DNA of 64,000 nt from Pseudoalteromonas luteoviolacea (GTDB lineage: Bacteria; Pseudomonadota; Gammaproteobacteria; Enterobacterales; Alteromonadaceae). The notes beneath the pieces are model-generated. The model did no database searches. It was not told the origin of the DNA and saw only the letters and a program-made list of their open reading frames with translations. Positions 17,745-26,488 of the stretch are shown here, in pieces. Each line of letters starts with the position of its first letter. Within the stretch, counting starts at the first letter, position 1. The stretch spans positions 248,001 to 312,000 of the forward strand of contig NZ_JWIC01000005.1 of the NCBI RefSeq assembly GCF_000814765.1, read 5' to 3'. A program made the translations under genes and the position numbers.

Positions 17745-18608
17745 ATGATAAAAACAATATACTGCTTGTTAATTGCTACAAACTCAATTTTTGCCACCAG
17801 TTCAATTATGGCCAAGGAGGTCGACACTGAATTGCATGGCCCTTACTTAGGACAAACACCGCCAGGTAAAACAGCTAAAGTTTTTGCACCTGGGTTGTTG
17901 AGCACACCAAAAGACCGAGAGTACACGATTTCGTTTACCCCAGATTTGAAGGAACTCTATTATACGCGAATGGACGCTGATACTAACAAGTGGTGGACAA
18001 TGACGTACAAGCAAAACAACAATCGCTGGTATGGTGCCACATTAGCGCCAAGAGTGGGCCGTCCCACTCTATCGCCAGATGGTAATACCTTACACCTTGG
18101 CAATAAGTATATTGCTAGAACAGACTCAGGCTGGTCACCAATCAAAAACTTAGGTCCAATGTTCGATAACAAGGATTGGGGTATTATGCGTTTATCTTCA
18201 TCATCTTCAGGTACCTATATCCTCGATGATTATAAAAATGGTGATTTACTTAGGATTTCTGAGGTAAAAAATGGGGTTCGGCAATCACCAAAACCATTAC
18301 CTGCACAAATTAATACCGGTAAATGGAATGCACATCCATTTATCGCCCCTGATGACAGTTATATTATTTGGGATGGAGAAAGAAACGGAGGTTACGGGGA
18401 CACTGATCTTTATATCAGTTTTCGAAAACCTGACGGGAACTGGGGTAAAGCGCTTAATTTGGGACCAACAGTGAATACTGACGCTGGTGAAGCAGGCGGT
18501 TATATGTCTCCAGATGGTCAGTACTTCTTTTTCAATAGAACGACGAGTACGGGAAATGGTGATATCTATTGGATAGATTCAGAGTTTATTGAATCACTTA
18601 GACCTTAA
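17745..18608 (+). CDS. Secreted PD40 (WD40-like) beta-propeller protein
   Basis: The product has a signal peptide (about residues 1-23, ending SIMA) and then PD40-type repeats typical of TolB-like propellers: TISFTPDLKELYYTR, RPTLSPDGNTLHLGN, HPFIAPDDSYIIWDGER and GGYMSPDGQYFFFNR. The NLGPTVNTDAGEAGGYMS block is often seen in small stand-alone PD40 proteins. At 287 residues it would make a single propeller without a catalytic domain, so it is probably a periplasmic binding or sensing protein. GGAGA precedes the ATG. It is convergent with a winged-helix regulator that also carries PD40 repeats. Confidence 0.82.
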   Translation: MIKTIYCLLIATNSIFATSSIMAKEVDTELHGPYLGQTPPGKTAKVFAPGLLSTPKDREYTISFTPDLKELYYTRMDADTNKWWTMTYKQNNNRWYGATLAPRVGRPTLSPDGNTLHLGNKYIARTDSGWSPIKNLGPMFDNKDWGIMRLSSSSSGTYILDDYKNGDLLRISEVKNGVRQSPKPLPAQINTGKWNAHPFIAPDDSYIIWDGERNGGYGDTDLYISFRKPDGNWGKALNLGPTVNTDAGEAGGYMSPDGQYFFFNRTTSTGNGDIYWIDSEFIESLRP

Positions 18609-18610
18609 TC

Positions 18611-18634
18611 CTCATTGTCGTTGAGAACAATGAG
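18611..18634 (+). terminator. Stem-loop directly after the PD40 gene
   Basis: CTCATTGT and ACAATGAG form a perfect 8-bp stem with an 8-base loop, two bases after the stop. The tail is only moderately T-rich. Confidence 0.55.
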
Positions 18635-18651
18635 CTCTTCAATCATTTTGT

Positions 18652-18678
18652 ATGGCCGCAGCAAGCTTCGGCCATTTT
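18652..18678. terminator. Bidirectional terminator between convergent PD40 genes
   Basis: ATGGCCG and CGGCCAT pair around a 10-base loop, with TTTT following on the plus strand and a TACAAAAT tail on the minus strand. It lies just beyond the 3' end of the winged-helix regulator. Confidence 0.65.
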
Positions 18679-18681
18679 GCT

Positions 18682-20676
18682 TTATCTCAATCGAGCTAAT
18701 TGCTTTTGACGTGTTGGCTCAGTGAGATATAAAAACTGCGAATAGTCATATGCAGCGTTGATGAGCATTTTGCCATCTTTATTACCAATCCATATCATAT
18801 CTGTTTTACCAGACAATAAGTCATGCTCAACCAGTGTGTATTGATTACCCTGCTCTAAAGTGACAAAAAGTGTATTTGATTCGGTTGTCACGCCGATTAT
18901 CCCTGCATCTGGTGATTGCCAAATGCGTTCAACTTCACCAGCGCCACCACGCTTAAAAACTGCTGATGCATTCGAAAAGTATATATTATCCGATTCATCC
19001 AACCCCATTGAATAGCAAGACAATCTCTTACCTTTAGCTTCGAAGTCTTTCAATTCACCTGTTTTCAAATCGAACTTTGCTGCGTGAAACCCTGTACCAT
19101 TCGGTGAGCGATAAGATACCAATAAAGCATCACTATGATGATATGCTTCGCGAAGATAAAAAGAACTGTGCGTATGTGGGATCGCTTCCATTTTATTGGA
19201 TGCAACCTCTATGCGGAATATTGTATCTTTGCTCGCCGTAAATACAGATTTACCATCTTTTGACCACGCAATGCCAAACAGTTCAACATTGTCTGGGTTT
19301 TTAAATAATAGCCGCTCTTGGCCTTGCTCATATATAAATAATTGCTTTTGACCAAAACGATGTGACTCGAATACAAACACAGTAGGATCGGGTGAGAATA
19401 CAGGCAAAAAGTCTACCGATGAGGAATTAACTAAGGGTTTTAAGTTATTAATATTTTCTCGCTCGGCGCTTAAAATATCGACATCCACCTTTACAAGCTC
19501 CATGAAAATTTCTTGCCCGCTGGGTGAATAAGTTGCATCTCGTACAATTTGATAATTTTTAAACGGTAACTTAGATATACTCCCTTGCAGATCAACAGAG
19601 AGTATTTCATTACGTTTACTCAGCAGTATGCTTTTTCTATTAGGATGCCAGCTCAGCCCACTTAACCCATCTTCAACCGTCACAAGCGTTTTCAGGTGTC
19701 CACTACCTAGGTCAAGTAAGTCCACTCGATACTTATTTTGACCCGCTTCAAAACCCAATGCTATATGGGTTTCATCAGGGGACAATGATTGCATTAAGAG
19801 CCAATCCGATTGTTTTGATTGGTGCAAAACATGCTTTTTCTTTGTGATGAGGTTATATGAAACGAGCTGTGTATCACTGCTTGCCCGATGTTTTTCGGTA
19901 AAATAAACCGTATTATCAGCAGCCCAATCTAATCTATGGCTCGAGATCACATGATCCTTGGTACGATATGCTTCCTCTTGCTCAAAGGGGCTCATCGAAA
20001 CCAAATCCAGTGTGGTAAATTGTAAAGATGAACCAGCCTGCTCTCTTATTGTAAATACCAATCCATTACCATTTGGGCTCCACCCCAAACTTAAATAATC
20101 TGCCGACTGGCGAGAAATGCGCTTTTCCACGCCTGTATCAAGTTGTTTGATCCAGATATGTTTCGTGTTTTTCGCTTCTCGGATAAACGCAATATACAAG
20201 CCATTGGGTGACGTCATAAATGCAAATTCATTCCCTGAACTACTGCTAATAGGCAGCAGATCTGAAAAATCATTTTTATGAGGCAATTGATTTAAAAAGA
20301 TTGAAATGAAAACCGCTACAATTATCAAACACGTAACACCCCCTCCCAACACGAGCTTAAAAGCGTTTAATTTAGGGCTTGGTACGTCTAAACTATACCC
20401 TCTTTTAGGGTGAGTAATGATAAGAGACGGTTGCTTAGCGTCGTCATCAAAAGCCTTTCTGAGTATGGCGATACATCGTTGAACTGAACTTGGGTTAAAT
20501 ATTGCTTTCGGCCACACTGCACTAAAAATCTCTTCCTGACTTACCACCTCCCCTTTATGGGAATACAAGTAAACCAGCACTTCCATGACTTTCGGCTCAA
20601 TGTTAATTACCTCGTTAAAACCAGTAATTTGACACCGTTTAGCATCTACGTGATAGCTCCCTATTTCTAACTTCAA
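18682..20676 (-). CDS. Membrane-anchored winged-helix regulator with PD40 sensor domain
   Basis: Residues 1-98 are an OmpR/CadC-type winged helix (EPKVMEVLVYLYSHKGEVVS, SVQRCIAILRKAF, IITHPKRGYSL). One transmembrane helix at about 105-129 follows, and the last ~530 residues are PD40-type propeller repeats (FMTSPNGLYIAFIRE, SLGWSPNGNGLVFTIRE, VFSPDPTVFVFESHR, IAWSKDGKSVFTASK). This is the CadC-like one-component layout: cytoplasmic DNA binding and a periplasmic sensor, here a TolB-like propeller. There is no phosphoacceptor. It is divergent from the membrane/spermidine-synthase fusion across 135 bp and may control it or the convergent PD40 gene; both are inferences from position. Confidence 0.88.
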   Translation of the reverse strand: MKLEIGSYHVDAKRCQITGFNEVINIEPKVMEVLVYLYSHKGEVVSQEEIFSAVWPKAIFNPSSVQRCIAILRKAFDDDAKQPSLIITHPKRGYSLDVPSPKLNAFKLVLGGGVTCLIIVAVFISIFLNQLPHKNDFSDLLPISSSSGNEFAFMTSPNGLYIAFIREAKNTKHIWIKQLDTGVEKRISRQSADYLSLGWSPNGNGLVFTIREQAGSSLQFTTLDLVSMSPFEQEEAYRTKDHVISSHRLDWAADNTVYFTEKHRASSDTQLVSYNLITKKKHVLHQSKQSDWLLMQSLSPDETHIALGFEAGQNKYRVDLLDLGSGHLKTLVTVEDGLSGLSWHPNRKSILLSKRNEILSVDLQGSISKLPFKNYQIVRDATYSPSGQEIFMELVKVDVDILSAERENINNLKPLVNSSSVDFLPVFSPDPTVFVFESHRFGQKQLFIYEQGQERLLFKNPDNVELFGIAWSKDGKSVFTASKDTIFRIEVASNKMEAIPHTHSSFYLREAYHHSDALLVSYRSPNGTGFHAAKFDLKTGELKDFEAKGKRLSCYSMGLDESDNIYFSNASAVFKRGGAGEVERIWQSPDAGIIGVTTESNTLFVTLEQGNQYTLVEHDLLSGKTDMIWIGNKDGKMLINAAYDYSQFLYLTEPTRQKQLARLR

Positions 20677-20811
20677 CTCAACGACTCCTAAATAAGCTTA
20701 CGATTCATATACTAAGGTTTTCTTAAGGCAATCTCTAGCAGGATTTTATAGCATAAATAGTACGCTTTAATACACGCTGCCCGCTCACTTAACAAAAAAC
20801 AAGAACGAATC

Positions 20812-22818
20812 ATGGCAGTACTCTCTACCTTAATAATTTTACTCAGCGCATTTTTGTTGTTTCAAATTCAACCTATTTTATCTAAAGAGCAATTATCTCA
20901 ATTTGGCGGAGGCGCGTCTGTTTGGTCAGCTGGCTTATTTTTCTTCCAGACGTGCGTATTATTGGGCTACTTATACATTCACTTTATCCGTCACTTACGA
21001 CTACAATGGCAAGTTGCACTGCACCTAATCTTGTTAATCATGGCAGTGGCCGTTACATATACACACGTTGAGAAAAACATACTTGGTATGTTACCCCCTC
21101 CTTGGTCAGTGGTTGTGTCTCTTGCCGCACAAATAGGCCCCATTTTTATCATGTTAAGTACGACATCCGTACTGCTACAAAAATGGTACTGTTTGATAAA
21201 TCAAAGCTCAGTACCTTATCACTGGTATGCACTCTCAAACTTTGGCTCCCTTGTAGCTTTGCTTACTTTTCCCTTTATATTTGAGGTTTACTTCGGGCTC
21301 ACCACACTCAAAGAGCTATGGTTTTTAGCTTTGCTGGTATTCGTGGTGTTGTTTTTCGCGCTTATGGTATTGCTCATACCCAAAATGTCTCAAAAAACAT
21401 CTCTAAACCCAATAAAGCCAACCTCAGTTCATTTTAATAACCCGCTTAGATGTATCACTTTAGCAGCACTGAGCTCCCTACTTTTGAGCTCTACCACTTT
21501 TATGATCAACGTTAACATACCGCCAATGCCTTTAACTTGGGTTATGCCTTTAGCGATTTATTTAATCACCTTTATCATTGCTTTTTCTCTTACTGTAAAA
21601 AAGCGCAGCTTTTACACCTACCCAGCTTTGATATTTGCAACTTTGGCAGGCATTTTGATGTACTTTTTAGGTAGCAAATTTAATGCTGTCGCTCAACTGA
21701 GCATGTATGCGCTCATCTTATTTATCTGTACATTGAGCTGTCACAGAGCGCTTAGACGAATTGCCCCTAACCAATATTCAATGACCTCATTCTACATTTG
21801 TGTCGCTTTTGGCAGTGTGCTTGGGAGTTTAACAAGTTCAGTTTTAGCACCTGTAACCTTTAACCTGCCAATAGAATATCCTCTTACGCTCATCGCGATT
21901 TTTTCCGTGCATGTATATCACTATACCCAACGCTCTGTTTCTAAATACATGAAATTCGGATACATAAGTCTTTTAATGTCAGTTGCTTGTGGTTTCATGG
22001 TGTTAAATAACACGTACACAAAGCTTAACGTGACCACCGAACGGAACTTCTATGGGATACTCACGGTTAAAGACATCACGATTAACAACATCATTGAACG
22101 CCGCCTCATAGATGGAACAACCATTCATGGTTACGAATTAATGAATGGTGTCGGCTTAGATTTAGGCTATTACCATGAAAATACCGGTGTTGTTAAAGCC
22201 ATTGAGACCTTACAAGTAAATGGTCCTATAAATTTGGGGGTTATTGGCCTAGGTGCAGGAGTGCTTGCACAAAATGGTAAAAAACATGACACCATCACTT
22301 TCTATGAATTAAACCCAGCGGTTTTTCACATCGCTAAACAGTATTTCAGCTATCTAGATAATAGTTTGGCCGATATCAACGTTAAGATAGGTGACGGTCG
22401 ACAACTGGTTGCCAAAGAGATCGCCCAAGGCGCCTTTCAACTCGATGCGATTGTCATTGATGCGTTTACAAGTGATGTGATCCCAACGCATTTACTCACC
22501 ATTGAAGCATTTGAGCTATATTGGCAAAGAATGCACAATAATGGTGTATTGATCATGCATATTTCCAATAATCATATTGATCTCATGCCTGTTATGGCAA
22601 GCCAAAGCTTACGGTTTAATAAGTCACTATTGCTTTTTAACTCTCAAGGAAATGAAAACTCTCAGTTGGGTTCTAAATGGGTCATTATGACAAACAATGA
22701 GGCATTTCTTAAATCAATGCCGATATCTACTCACGTAGATAGGTATGCATTTAAAAACCAATTAACAACACTATGGACAGATGAAAAGCACAGTTTATTA
22801 CCCTATATAAAGTTATGA
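20812..22818 (+). CDS. Fused integral-membrane / spermidine synthase-like protein
   Basis: The N-terminal ~390 residues form a string of about 10-12 hydrophobic helices of the fused MFS/spermidine synthase type (opening IILLSAFLLFQIQPILSK, a common signature). The C-terminal ~240 residues are a class I methyltransferase fold like spermidine synthase: GVIGLGAGVLAQ at about 474-486, YELNPAVFHIAKQYF, then GDGRQLVA and IDAFTSDVIPTHLLT. The Asp-Ala-Phe-x-Ser-Asp loop corresponds to the aminopropyl-acceptor/catalytic region. Proteins of this type are common in marine gammaproteobacteria, but true polyamine synthesis is unproven. It lies divergent to the winged-helix/PD40 regulator. Confidence 0.85.
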   Translation: MAVLSTLIILLSAFLLFQIQPILSKEQLSQFGGGASVWSAGLFFFQTCVLLGYLYIHFIRHLRLQWQVALHLILLIMAVAVTYTHVEKNILGMLPPPWSVVVSLAAQIGPIFIMLSTTSVLLQKWYCLINQSSVPYHWYALSNFGSLVALLTFPFIFEVYFGLTTLKELWFLALLVFVVLFFALMVLLIPKMSQKTSLNPIKPTSVHFNNPLRCITLAALSSLLLSSTTFMINVNIPPMPLTWVMPLAIYLITFIIAFSLTVKKRSFYTYPALIFATLAGILMYFLGSKFNAVAQLSMYALILFICTLSCHRALRRIAPNQYSMTSFYICVAFGSVLGSLTSSVLAPVTFNLPIEYPLTLIAIFSVHVYHYTQRSVSKYMKFGYISLLMSVACGFMVLNNTYTKLNVTTERNFYGILTVKDITINNIIERRLIDGTTIHGYELMNGVGLDLGYYHENTGVVKAIETLQVNGPINLGVIGLGAGVLAQNGKKHDTITFYELNPAVFHIAKQYFSYLDNSLADINVKIGDGRQLVAKEIAQGAFQLDAIVIDAFTSDVIPTHLLTIEAFELYWQRMHNNGVLIMHISNNHIDLMPVMASQSLRFNKSLLLFNSQGNENSQLGSKWVIMTNNEAFLKSMPISTHVDRYAFKNQLTTLWTDEKHSLLPYIKL

Positions 22819-22842
22819 GCTTAGATCCCATTTTGATAAAAC

Positions 22843-22876
22843 TTCGTGTAGTCACTGTAATATATGGCTACACGAA
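22843..22876. terminator. Stem-loop terminator between convergent genes
   Basis: TTCGTGTAG and CTACACGAA form a perfect 9-bp stem. On the minus strand it is followed by GTTTTAT, so it best serves the SnoaL-like gene but may also end the fusion gene. Confidence 0.65.
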
Positions 22877-22896
22877 TACTATTCACTGCATATTGC

Positions 22897-23280
22897 CTAG
22901 CTTACATCTTTAATATAACTAATTTTGTCATTTTTAAATTCAAAGTAAGATTTACCTTGTACTTTAAGCTCATCGCCCTCTTTCAGCCCATTTGGCAGAT
23001 CTACCGCGAGTACGCCTAAATAATCAATGCCAATCTGTGCCATTGTGTCGTTGACAATACAATGAGTCACTGTTTGCTTTCTTTGACTAAACAGTTTTGC
23101 AGACTCATTGGCAAGATCTTCAAACTCTTGCTTGCCTTCGGCCCTGACATTCACCTCACCATTAGACTCATTTTCAAACACAATGCTATCATCAAATAAC
23201 GACAGCATACCCTCAATATTAAACGCATTGTAACGCTCGATATATTGATTGATGAGTGCTGTTTTGTCGCGCTCTAGCAT
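22897..23280 (-). CDS. SnoaL-like/NTF2-fold protein
   Basis: The 127-residue protein follows the SnoaL/NTF2-like cone fold: an N-terminal helix with INQYIERYNAFNIEGMLSLF, a first strand IVFENESNGEVNVRAEGKQEF, then beta strands ending in SYFEFKNDKISYIKDVS. The family includes ketosteroid isomerase-like and polyketide cyclase enzymes as well as non-catalytic proteins, so the function here is open. There is no signal peptide. The ATG has TAAGGATGTTAAA upstream. It stands alone between two terminators. Confidence 0.78.
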   Translation of the reverse strand: MLERDKTALINQYIERYNAFNIEGMLSLFDDSIVFENESNGEVNVRAEGKQEFEDLANESAKLFSQRKQTVTHCIVNDTMAQIGIDYLGVLAVDLPNGLKEGDELKVQGKSYFEFKNDKISYIKDVS

Positions 23281-23383
23281 TTTAACATCCTTATATTTTA
23301 AAATAGCTGATTAAATATCAACCTACAGACAAAGCACTAAAAAATCAAAGGATCAAATCTAGATAAGCGACTGGAAGTATAAA

Positions 23384-23418
23384 AGTTGCTAAAGAGCGGT
23401 GACTGCTCTTTAGCAACT
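23384..23418 (-). terminator. Strong rho-independent terminator
   Basis: AGTTGCTAAAGAGC and GCTCTTTAGCAACT make a perfect 14-bp stem with a 7-base loop. On the minus strand it is followed by TTTTAT, right after the 350-aa membrane-protein gene ends. Confidence 0.9.
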
Positions 23419-23442
23419 CGGTTTACTGATTGGGAGATTGTT

Positions 23443-24495
23443 TTATTGAAAAAATTCGTCCAAAGCCACTTTAAGGTGTCTTTGCATTGCAGCGCGATGG
23501 TACTTTCTAACACCATAACTTTGCTCTAAATGAATGAAACGTTTTGACGATGCCTCAGCACTTTTGTGGCAGCTATCAACAGAGTCATTACTATGACGAC
23601 CTTGCACATTCCAAGTGCCGCCTAAGCTTTTCGTATCATTACCATACACACATGCCTTGATCACTCCTTCATCTTCTACACTTCGACGTATAGAGTGCAA
23701 AATACTATGTTCATTAGGGTTTGTTGAATAACGGACTGTTTCACTCAGGTTAAGCATTAAATCATTATCAGTGCCACACTGAGCTTGTAATTTTGCTCGT
23801 GTTGTTTTGCCAAAACCATGGTACTGAATAAAAACAGTGGCTAAGTCATAATCACTCATGTATTCATGCACCACTTGAAACAAAGATTCGGTTTGATGCG
23901 CAACATCACTGGCTGAGTAATTTGTACCTGTACACTCACTGATCTCATGACTGCTGTCTCGTCGTGTGCCAGCCAGCATAAGTAACTTTGTTTGTGTATA
24001 TAAAAAAGCGTCTATCGCTTGCGTACCCGTAAAAGAATCTCTTTTTGGATGCGGTGCCTGTAACACAGCATTGGTGCCCGAAGTATTGAGTACATAGGTC
24101 CCACCACCAATAAACTTATCGCTTGGAAGTTGATACTTCTCTTGCAGTAAATAATATGTTTTATCTGTATCTACATCATTAAATTGAATGACTTGATAGT
24201 CCAAATCGTTTGCAAGCTCACTGGCCATGGGCCAATTTTGCTGATGAAACGCTTCAAATAACATCTGAAACTGCATTTGATACTGGTGGCTTGGCTGGAC
24301 CCACTTGTTGTCTGCTTTTGTACCGTAATTGTAAGACTTTAAATGCTTATCTAACTCACCAGACATCACCACCAAGGCTTTACTGGGAAAACTTACAAGC
24401 GTTAATAATAATAACAACAAGGTAAAAAGCACGTAAATTGCTAATGGACGTGCGCCATTCGTTAAGCGAGCAGTATCAGTTTCAAATAGTTGCAT
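23443..24495 (-). CDS. Membrane-anchored protein with possible metal-hydrolase motifs
   Basis: I do not recognise a named family with confidence. The frame is open further upstream, but the ATG at 24495 has GGAG six bases before it and gives a natural N-terminus: a short cytoplasmic start, one transmembrane helix (LAIYVLFTLLLLLLTLVSF, about residues 18-37) and a ~310-residue exported domain. In that domain QAPHPKRDSFTGTQAIDAF, LLMLAGTRRDSS, SDVAHQTESLF and IQYHGFGK recall uncharacterised proteins with an acidic/His-rich site like N-formylglutamate amidohydrolase-type zinc enzymes (His of HPKRD, His of VAHQT, His of YHGF as candidate ligands). Several Cys residues may form disulfides. A strong terminator follows. 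Confidence 0.65.
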   Translation of the reverse strand: MQLFETDTARLTNGARPLAIYVLFTLLLLLLTLVSFPSKALVVMSGELDKHLKSYNYGTKADNKWVQPSHQYQMQFQMLFEAFHQQNWPMASELANDLDYQVIQFNDVDTDKTYYLLQEKYQLPSDKFIGGGTYVLNTSGTNAVLQAPHPKRDSFTGTQAIDAFLYTQTKLLMLAGTRRDSSHEISECTGTNYSASDVAHQTESLFQVVHEYMSDYDLATVFIQYHGFGKTTRAKLQAQCGTDNDLMLNLSETVRYSTNPNEHSILHSIRRSVEDEGVIKACVYGNDTKSLGGTWNVQGRHSNDSVDSCHKSAEASSKRFIHLEQSYGVRKYHRAAMQRHLKVALDEFFQ

Positions 24496-24619
24496 AAAAC
24501 ACTCCAGCGGTGTGTGTCGAGCTGTCATAAGCAAGCATCCCTGGGTAGCCAGTACCAAAGTACCAATTTTCAGCAAGTAACCATGTCAAAAGTTGCAGTT
24601 ATTATTACCAATATCTAAA

Positions 24620-24656
24620 CAAAAGCTCTACTAAAAGCTTTAAAAATGAGCTTTTG
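24620..24656. repeat. Inverted repeat in the 415-bp gap upstream of the membrane-anchored protein
   Basis: CAAAAGCTC and GAGCTTTTG flank a spacer containing the palindrome AAAGCTTT. It lies ~125 bp upstream of the 24495 start, so it could be an operator. The rest of 24496-24870 is AT-rich with no gene visible. Confidence 0.4.
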
Positions 24657-24870
24657 GTATTACATCATAAAAGGAACAACTCTGCTCAAAATAGCTAGTT
24701 AGTTTTGTAATTTCATAAAGTTAGCAGACTGATACGACCACTTGATGATTTTTACATCTAATAAAATTGAAGAACAGAACAAGAAAAACACAGAAAGTAT
24801 TTTATAATCAATAAGTTAATTTAAATTTTGGATTGTATTACAGATATGACAGATATTTTTGCTTAGAGCA

Positions 24871-24907
24871 ATAGGTATTAGATTAGTCGCGACAATCCAA
24901 TACCTAT
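24871..24907 (-). terminator. Long stem-loop after the phosphatase-like gene
   Basis: ATAGGTATT pairs with AATACCTAT, then GATT with AATC inside, around a TCGCGA core. It begins four bases past the stop codon. No T tract follows, so it may be a 3' stability structure rather than an intrinsic terminator. Confidence 0.55.
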
Positions 24908-24910
24908 AGA

Positions 24911-25399
24911 TTAGAAGTGTTCAAAGAATTGAGCTTGGGGAGACTTAGTTAACGCGTCAGGCCATACGGTTGTTACTAATCGTTTGGATTGTGCTTTGGT
25001 GTGACCAAGTGCCAACAAAAGCAAGCCAAGCATTAAGCACGTTCTACCGGATCCGCCTTTACTGTGCACCGCCACAGTCTGTCCTTGTGTTATGACATGT
25101 AATATATGCTGCAAATGCTTTTGCCAACGCAGTCTAAACTCTTCATTTGGTACCCCGTCATCAGGCATTGGAAATTGCCACCAGTACAATTCCACGCTAG
25201 CGCAACCAGCCTGTAACCCAGTCACACCACTTTGAATGAGTTCTTCATCACTCATCAGCGTGATCACGCCTGCTACATTAGCCTCTTTGAGTTGCTTCAA
25301 GGAAGAGAAGAGTGCAACGCCTTTAGTACCCGGACATGGCGTTAAAAAGAATGTATATCCAGACTCTGTCTGAAACGTGTCAAATGGATGTGTTGTCAT
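24911..25399 (-). CDS. Dual-specificity/tyrosine phosphatase-like protein with Ser in place of catalytic Cys
   Basis: The 162-residue protein has the fold pattern of small cyclin-dependent-kinase-inhibitor-3-like or dual-specificity phosphatases: an early beta segment, WWQFPMPDDGVP with the general-acid Asp80 or Asp81, and a P-loop at 112-120 reading HSKGGSGRT. The family signature is H-C-x5-R; here residue 113 is Ser, encoded by AGT at 25061-25063, while His112, the glycines and Arg119 remain. This predicts a protein that binds phosphate but cannot form the thiophosphate intermediate. It lies 36 bp downstream of the aldo/keto reductase gene in the same direction and probably shares its transcript. 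Confidence 0.8.
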   Translation of the reverse strand: MTTHPFDTFQTESGYTFFLTPCPGTKGVALFSSLKQLKEANVAGVITLMSDEELIQSGVTGLQAGCASVELYWWQFPMPDDGVPNEEFRLRWQKHLQHILHVITQGQTVAVHSKGGSGRTCLMLGLLLLALGHTKAQSKRLVTTVWPDALTKSPQAQFFEHF

Positions 25400-25435
25400 A
25401 GTTATACCCCTCGCTCTATGATCTCACTATTTTAC

Positions 25436-26404
25436 TTAGGGCAAAGGATTCCCCCTTGAGGTCACGTATAAGTCATACCAATCATGTCTCTCAAGGCAAA
25501 TTTCGATTGCCTGTGTTGCATTTTTTATCCTTTTCTCATGGGTTGTACCAATCACTGGCTGAACCTTAGCTGGATGACGTAATAAAAACGCCAGTACGAT
25601 TGCCTCTCCACTCACTTGATACTTATTTGCCAGTGTTTTAACTAATTCCGTGGTTTTTCGTACTCTTAGCTCATCAGAGTATAACCCGTGTTCAGAAAAT
25701 TGCCCTTTTGCCAAACTTCCCCAGGCTTGTAGTTGAATATTATTGCTTTGACAGTACTCGATTGTGCCACTTACAAAGTCAACCAAGTTACTGCCTTGAG
25801 TACCAACCATTACACCATCATCCAACCAATCAAGCTTTGCTAAACTCATTTCTATTTGGTTAGCAATGATGGGCAAGTCTAACTCCCTTTGTAAGAATGA
25901 GATTTGGTGGAGGTTCATATTAGATACAGCTATATGTTTGATTTTTCCTTGATTATTAAGTTCTATTAGCTGCATGGCCAGTTGCTCTACGTCCATAAGG
26001 GGATCGGGCCTATGCAGCATCAGTACATCTAAATACTCCAAGTTTAAACGAGCCAAAATTCCATCCACTGATTGTCGCACCCATTCAGCAGAAAAATCAT
26101 AAAGGCCCACATGCTCCTTATTCTTCTTTCGTATCCCACATTTAGATTGAATGACCATATGTGATCTCAATTCAGGCCTTTCAGATAGTACTATGCCAAA
26201 TACACGTTCTGCTCGCCCATCTCGATAAATGTCAGCATGATCAAAAAAGTGAATATTTGACTCTAAGGCACAATCAATGACTTTATGTGCTTGTAATACA
26301 TCAGCGTCTAAAACGTGTGGGCCTTGTCCGCCTAGTCCCATGCACCCATAGGCAATTGGGCCTACTGTCGGAAAATACTTTTGAATCGGTAAGTTCGTTT
26401 TCAT
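25436..26404 (-). CDS. Aldo/keto reductase, YdhF-like
   Basis: This 322-residue NAD(P)H-dependent oxidoreductase follows the aldo/keto reductase barrel. The catalytic tetrad is visible: Asp55 and Tyr60 in FFDHADIY, Lys88 in IQSKCG and His131 in LMLHRPDPLMD. The combination with HADIYRDGRAERVFG and LHRPDPLMDVEQLA points to the YdhF subgroup. The substrate is unknown. It is divergent from a LysR-type regulator 84 bp away, a classic regulator-target pair, and is followed by the phosphatase-like gene. Confidence 0.92.
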   Translation of the reverse strand: MKTNLPIQKYFPTVGPIAYGCMGLGGQGPHVLDADVLQAHKVIDCALESNIHFFDHADIYRDGRAERVFGIVLSERPELRSHMVIQSKCGIRKKNKEHVGLYDFSAEWVRQSVDGILARLNLEYLDVLMLHRPDPLMDVEQLAMQLIELNNQGKIKHIAVSNMNLHQISFLQRELDLPIIANQIEMSLAKLDWLDDGVMVGTQGSNLVDFVSGTIEYCQSNNIQLQAWGSLAKGQFSEHGLYSDELRVRKTTELVKTLANKYQVSGEAIVLAFLLRHPAKVQPVIGTTHEKRIKNATQAIEICLERHDWYDLYVTSRGNPLP

Positions 26405-26428
26405 ACTTTATTCCAGCTAGTCGTAAAA

Positions 26429-26447
26429 CATATCTGGCTATATGATA
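26429..26447. promoter_or_regulatory. Candidate LysR-type operator
   Basis: ATATC-N9-GATAT is an interrupted palindrome containing a T-N11-A core, centred in the 84-bp gap between the divergent aldo/keto reductase and LysR genes. This is where a LysR regulator normally binds. Confidence 0.4.
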
Positions 26448-26488
26448 TTGTTCTATATTTTGAATAAAAGTACCAAAAAAAGAAATCT

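Noticed and set aside
20812..22818. Suspicion that the membrane/spermidine-synthase gene is an artefact of two genes joined by a sequencing error
   Set aside because: The same fusion is a known protein type, the frame is continuous and there is no internal ribosome-binding site and start at the junction.
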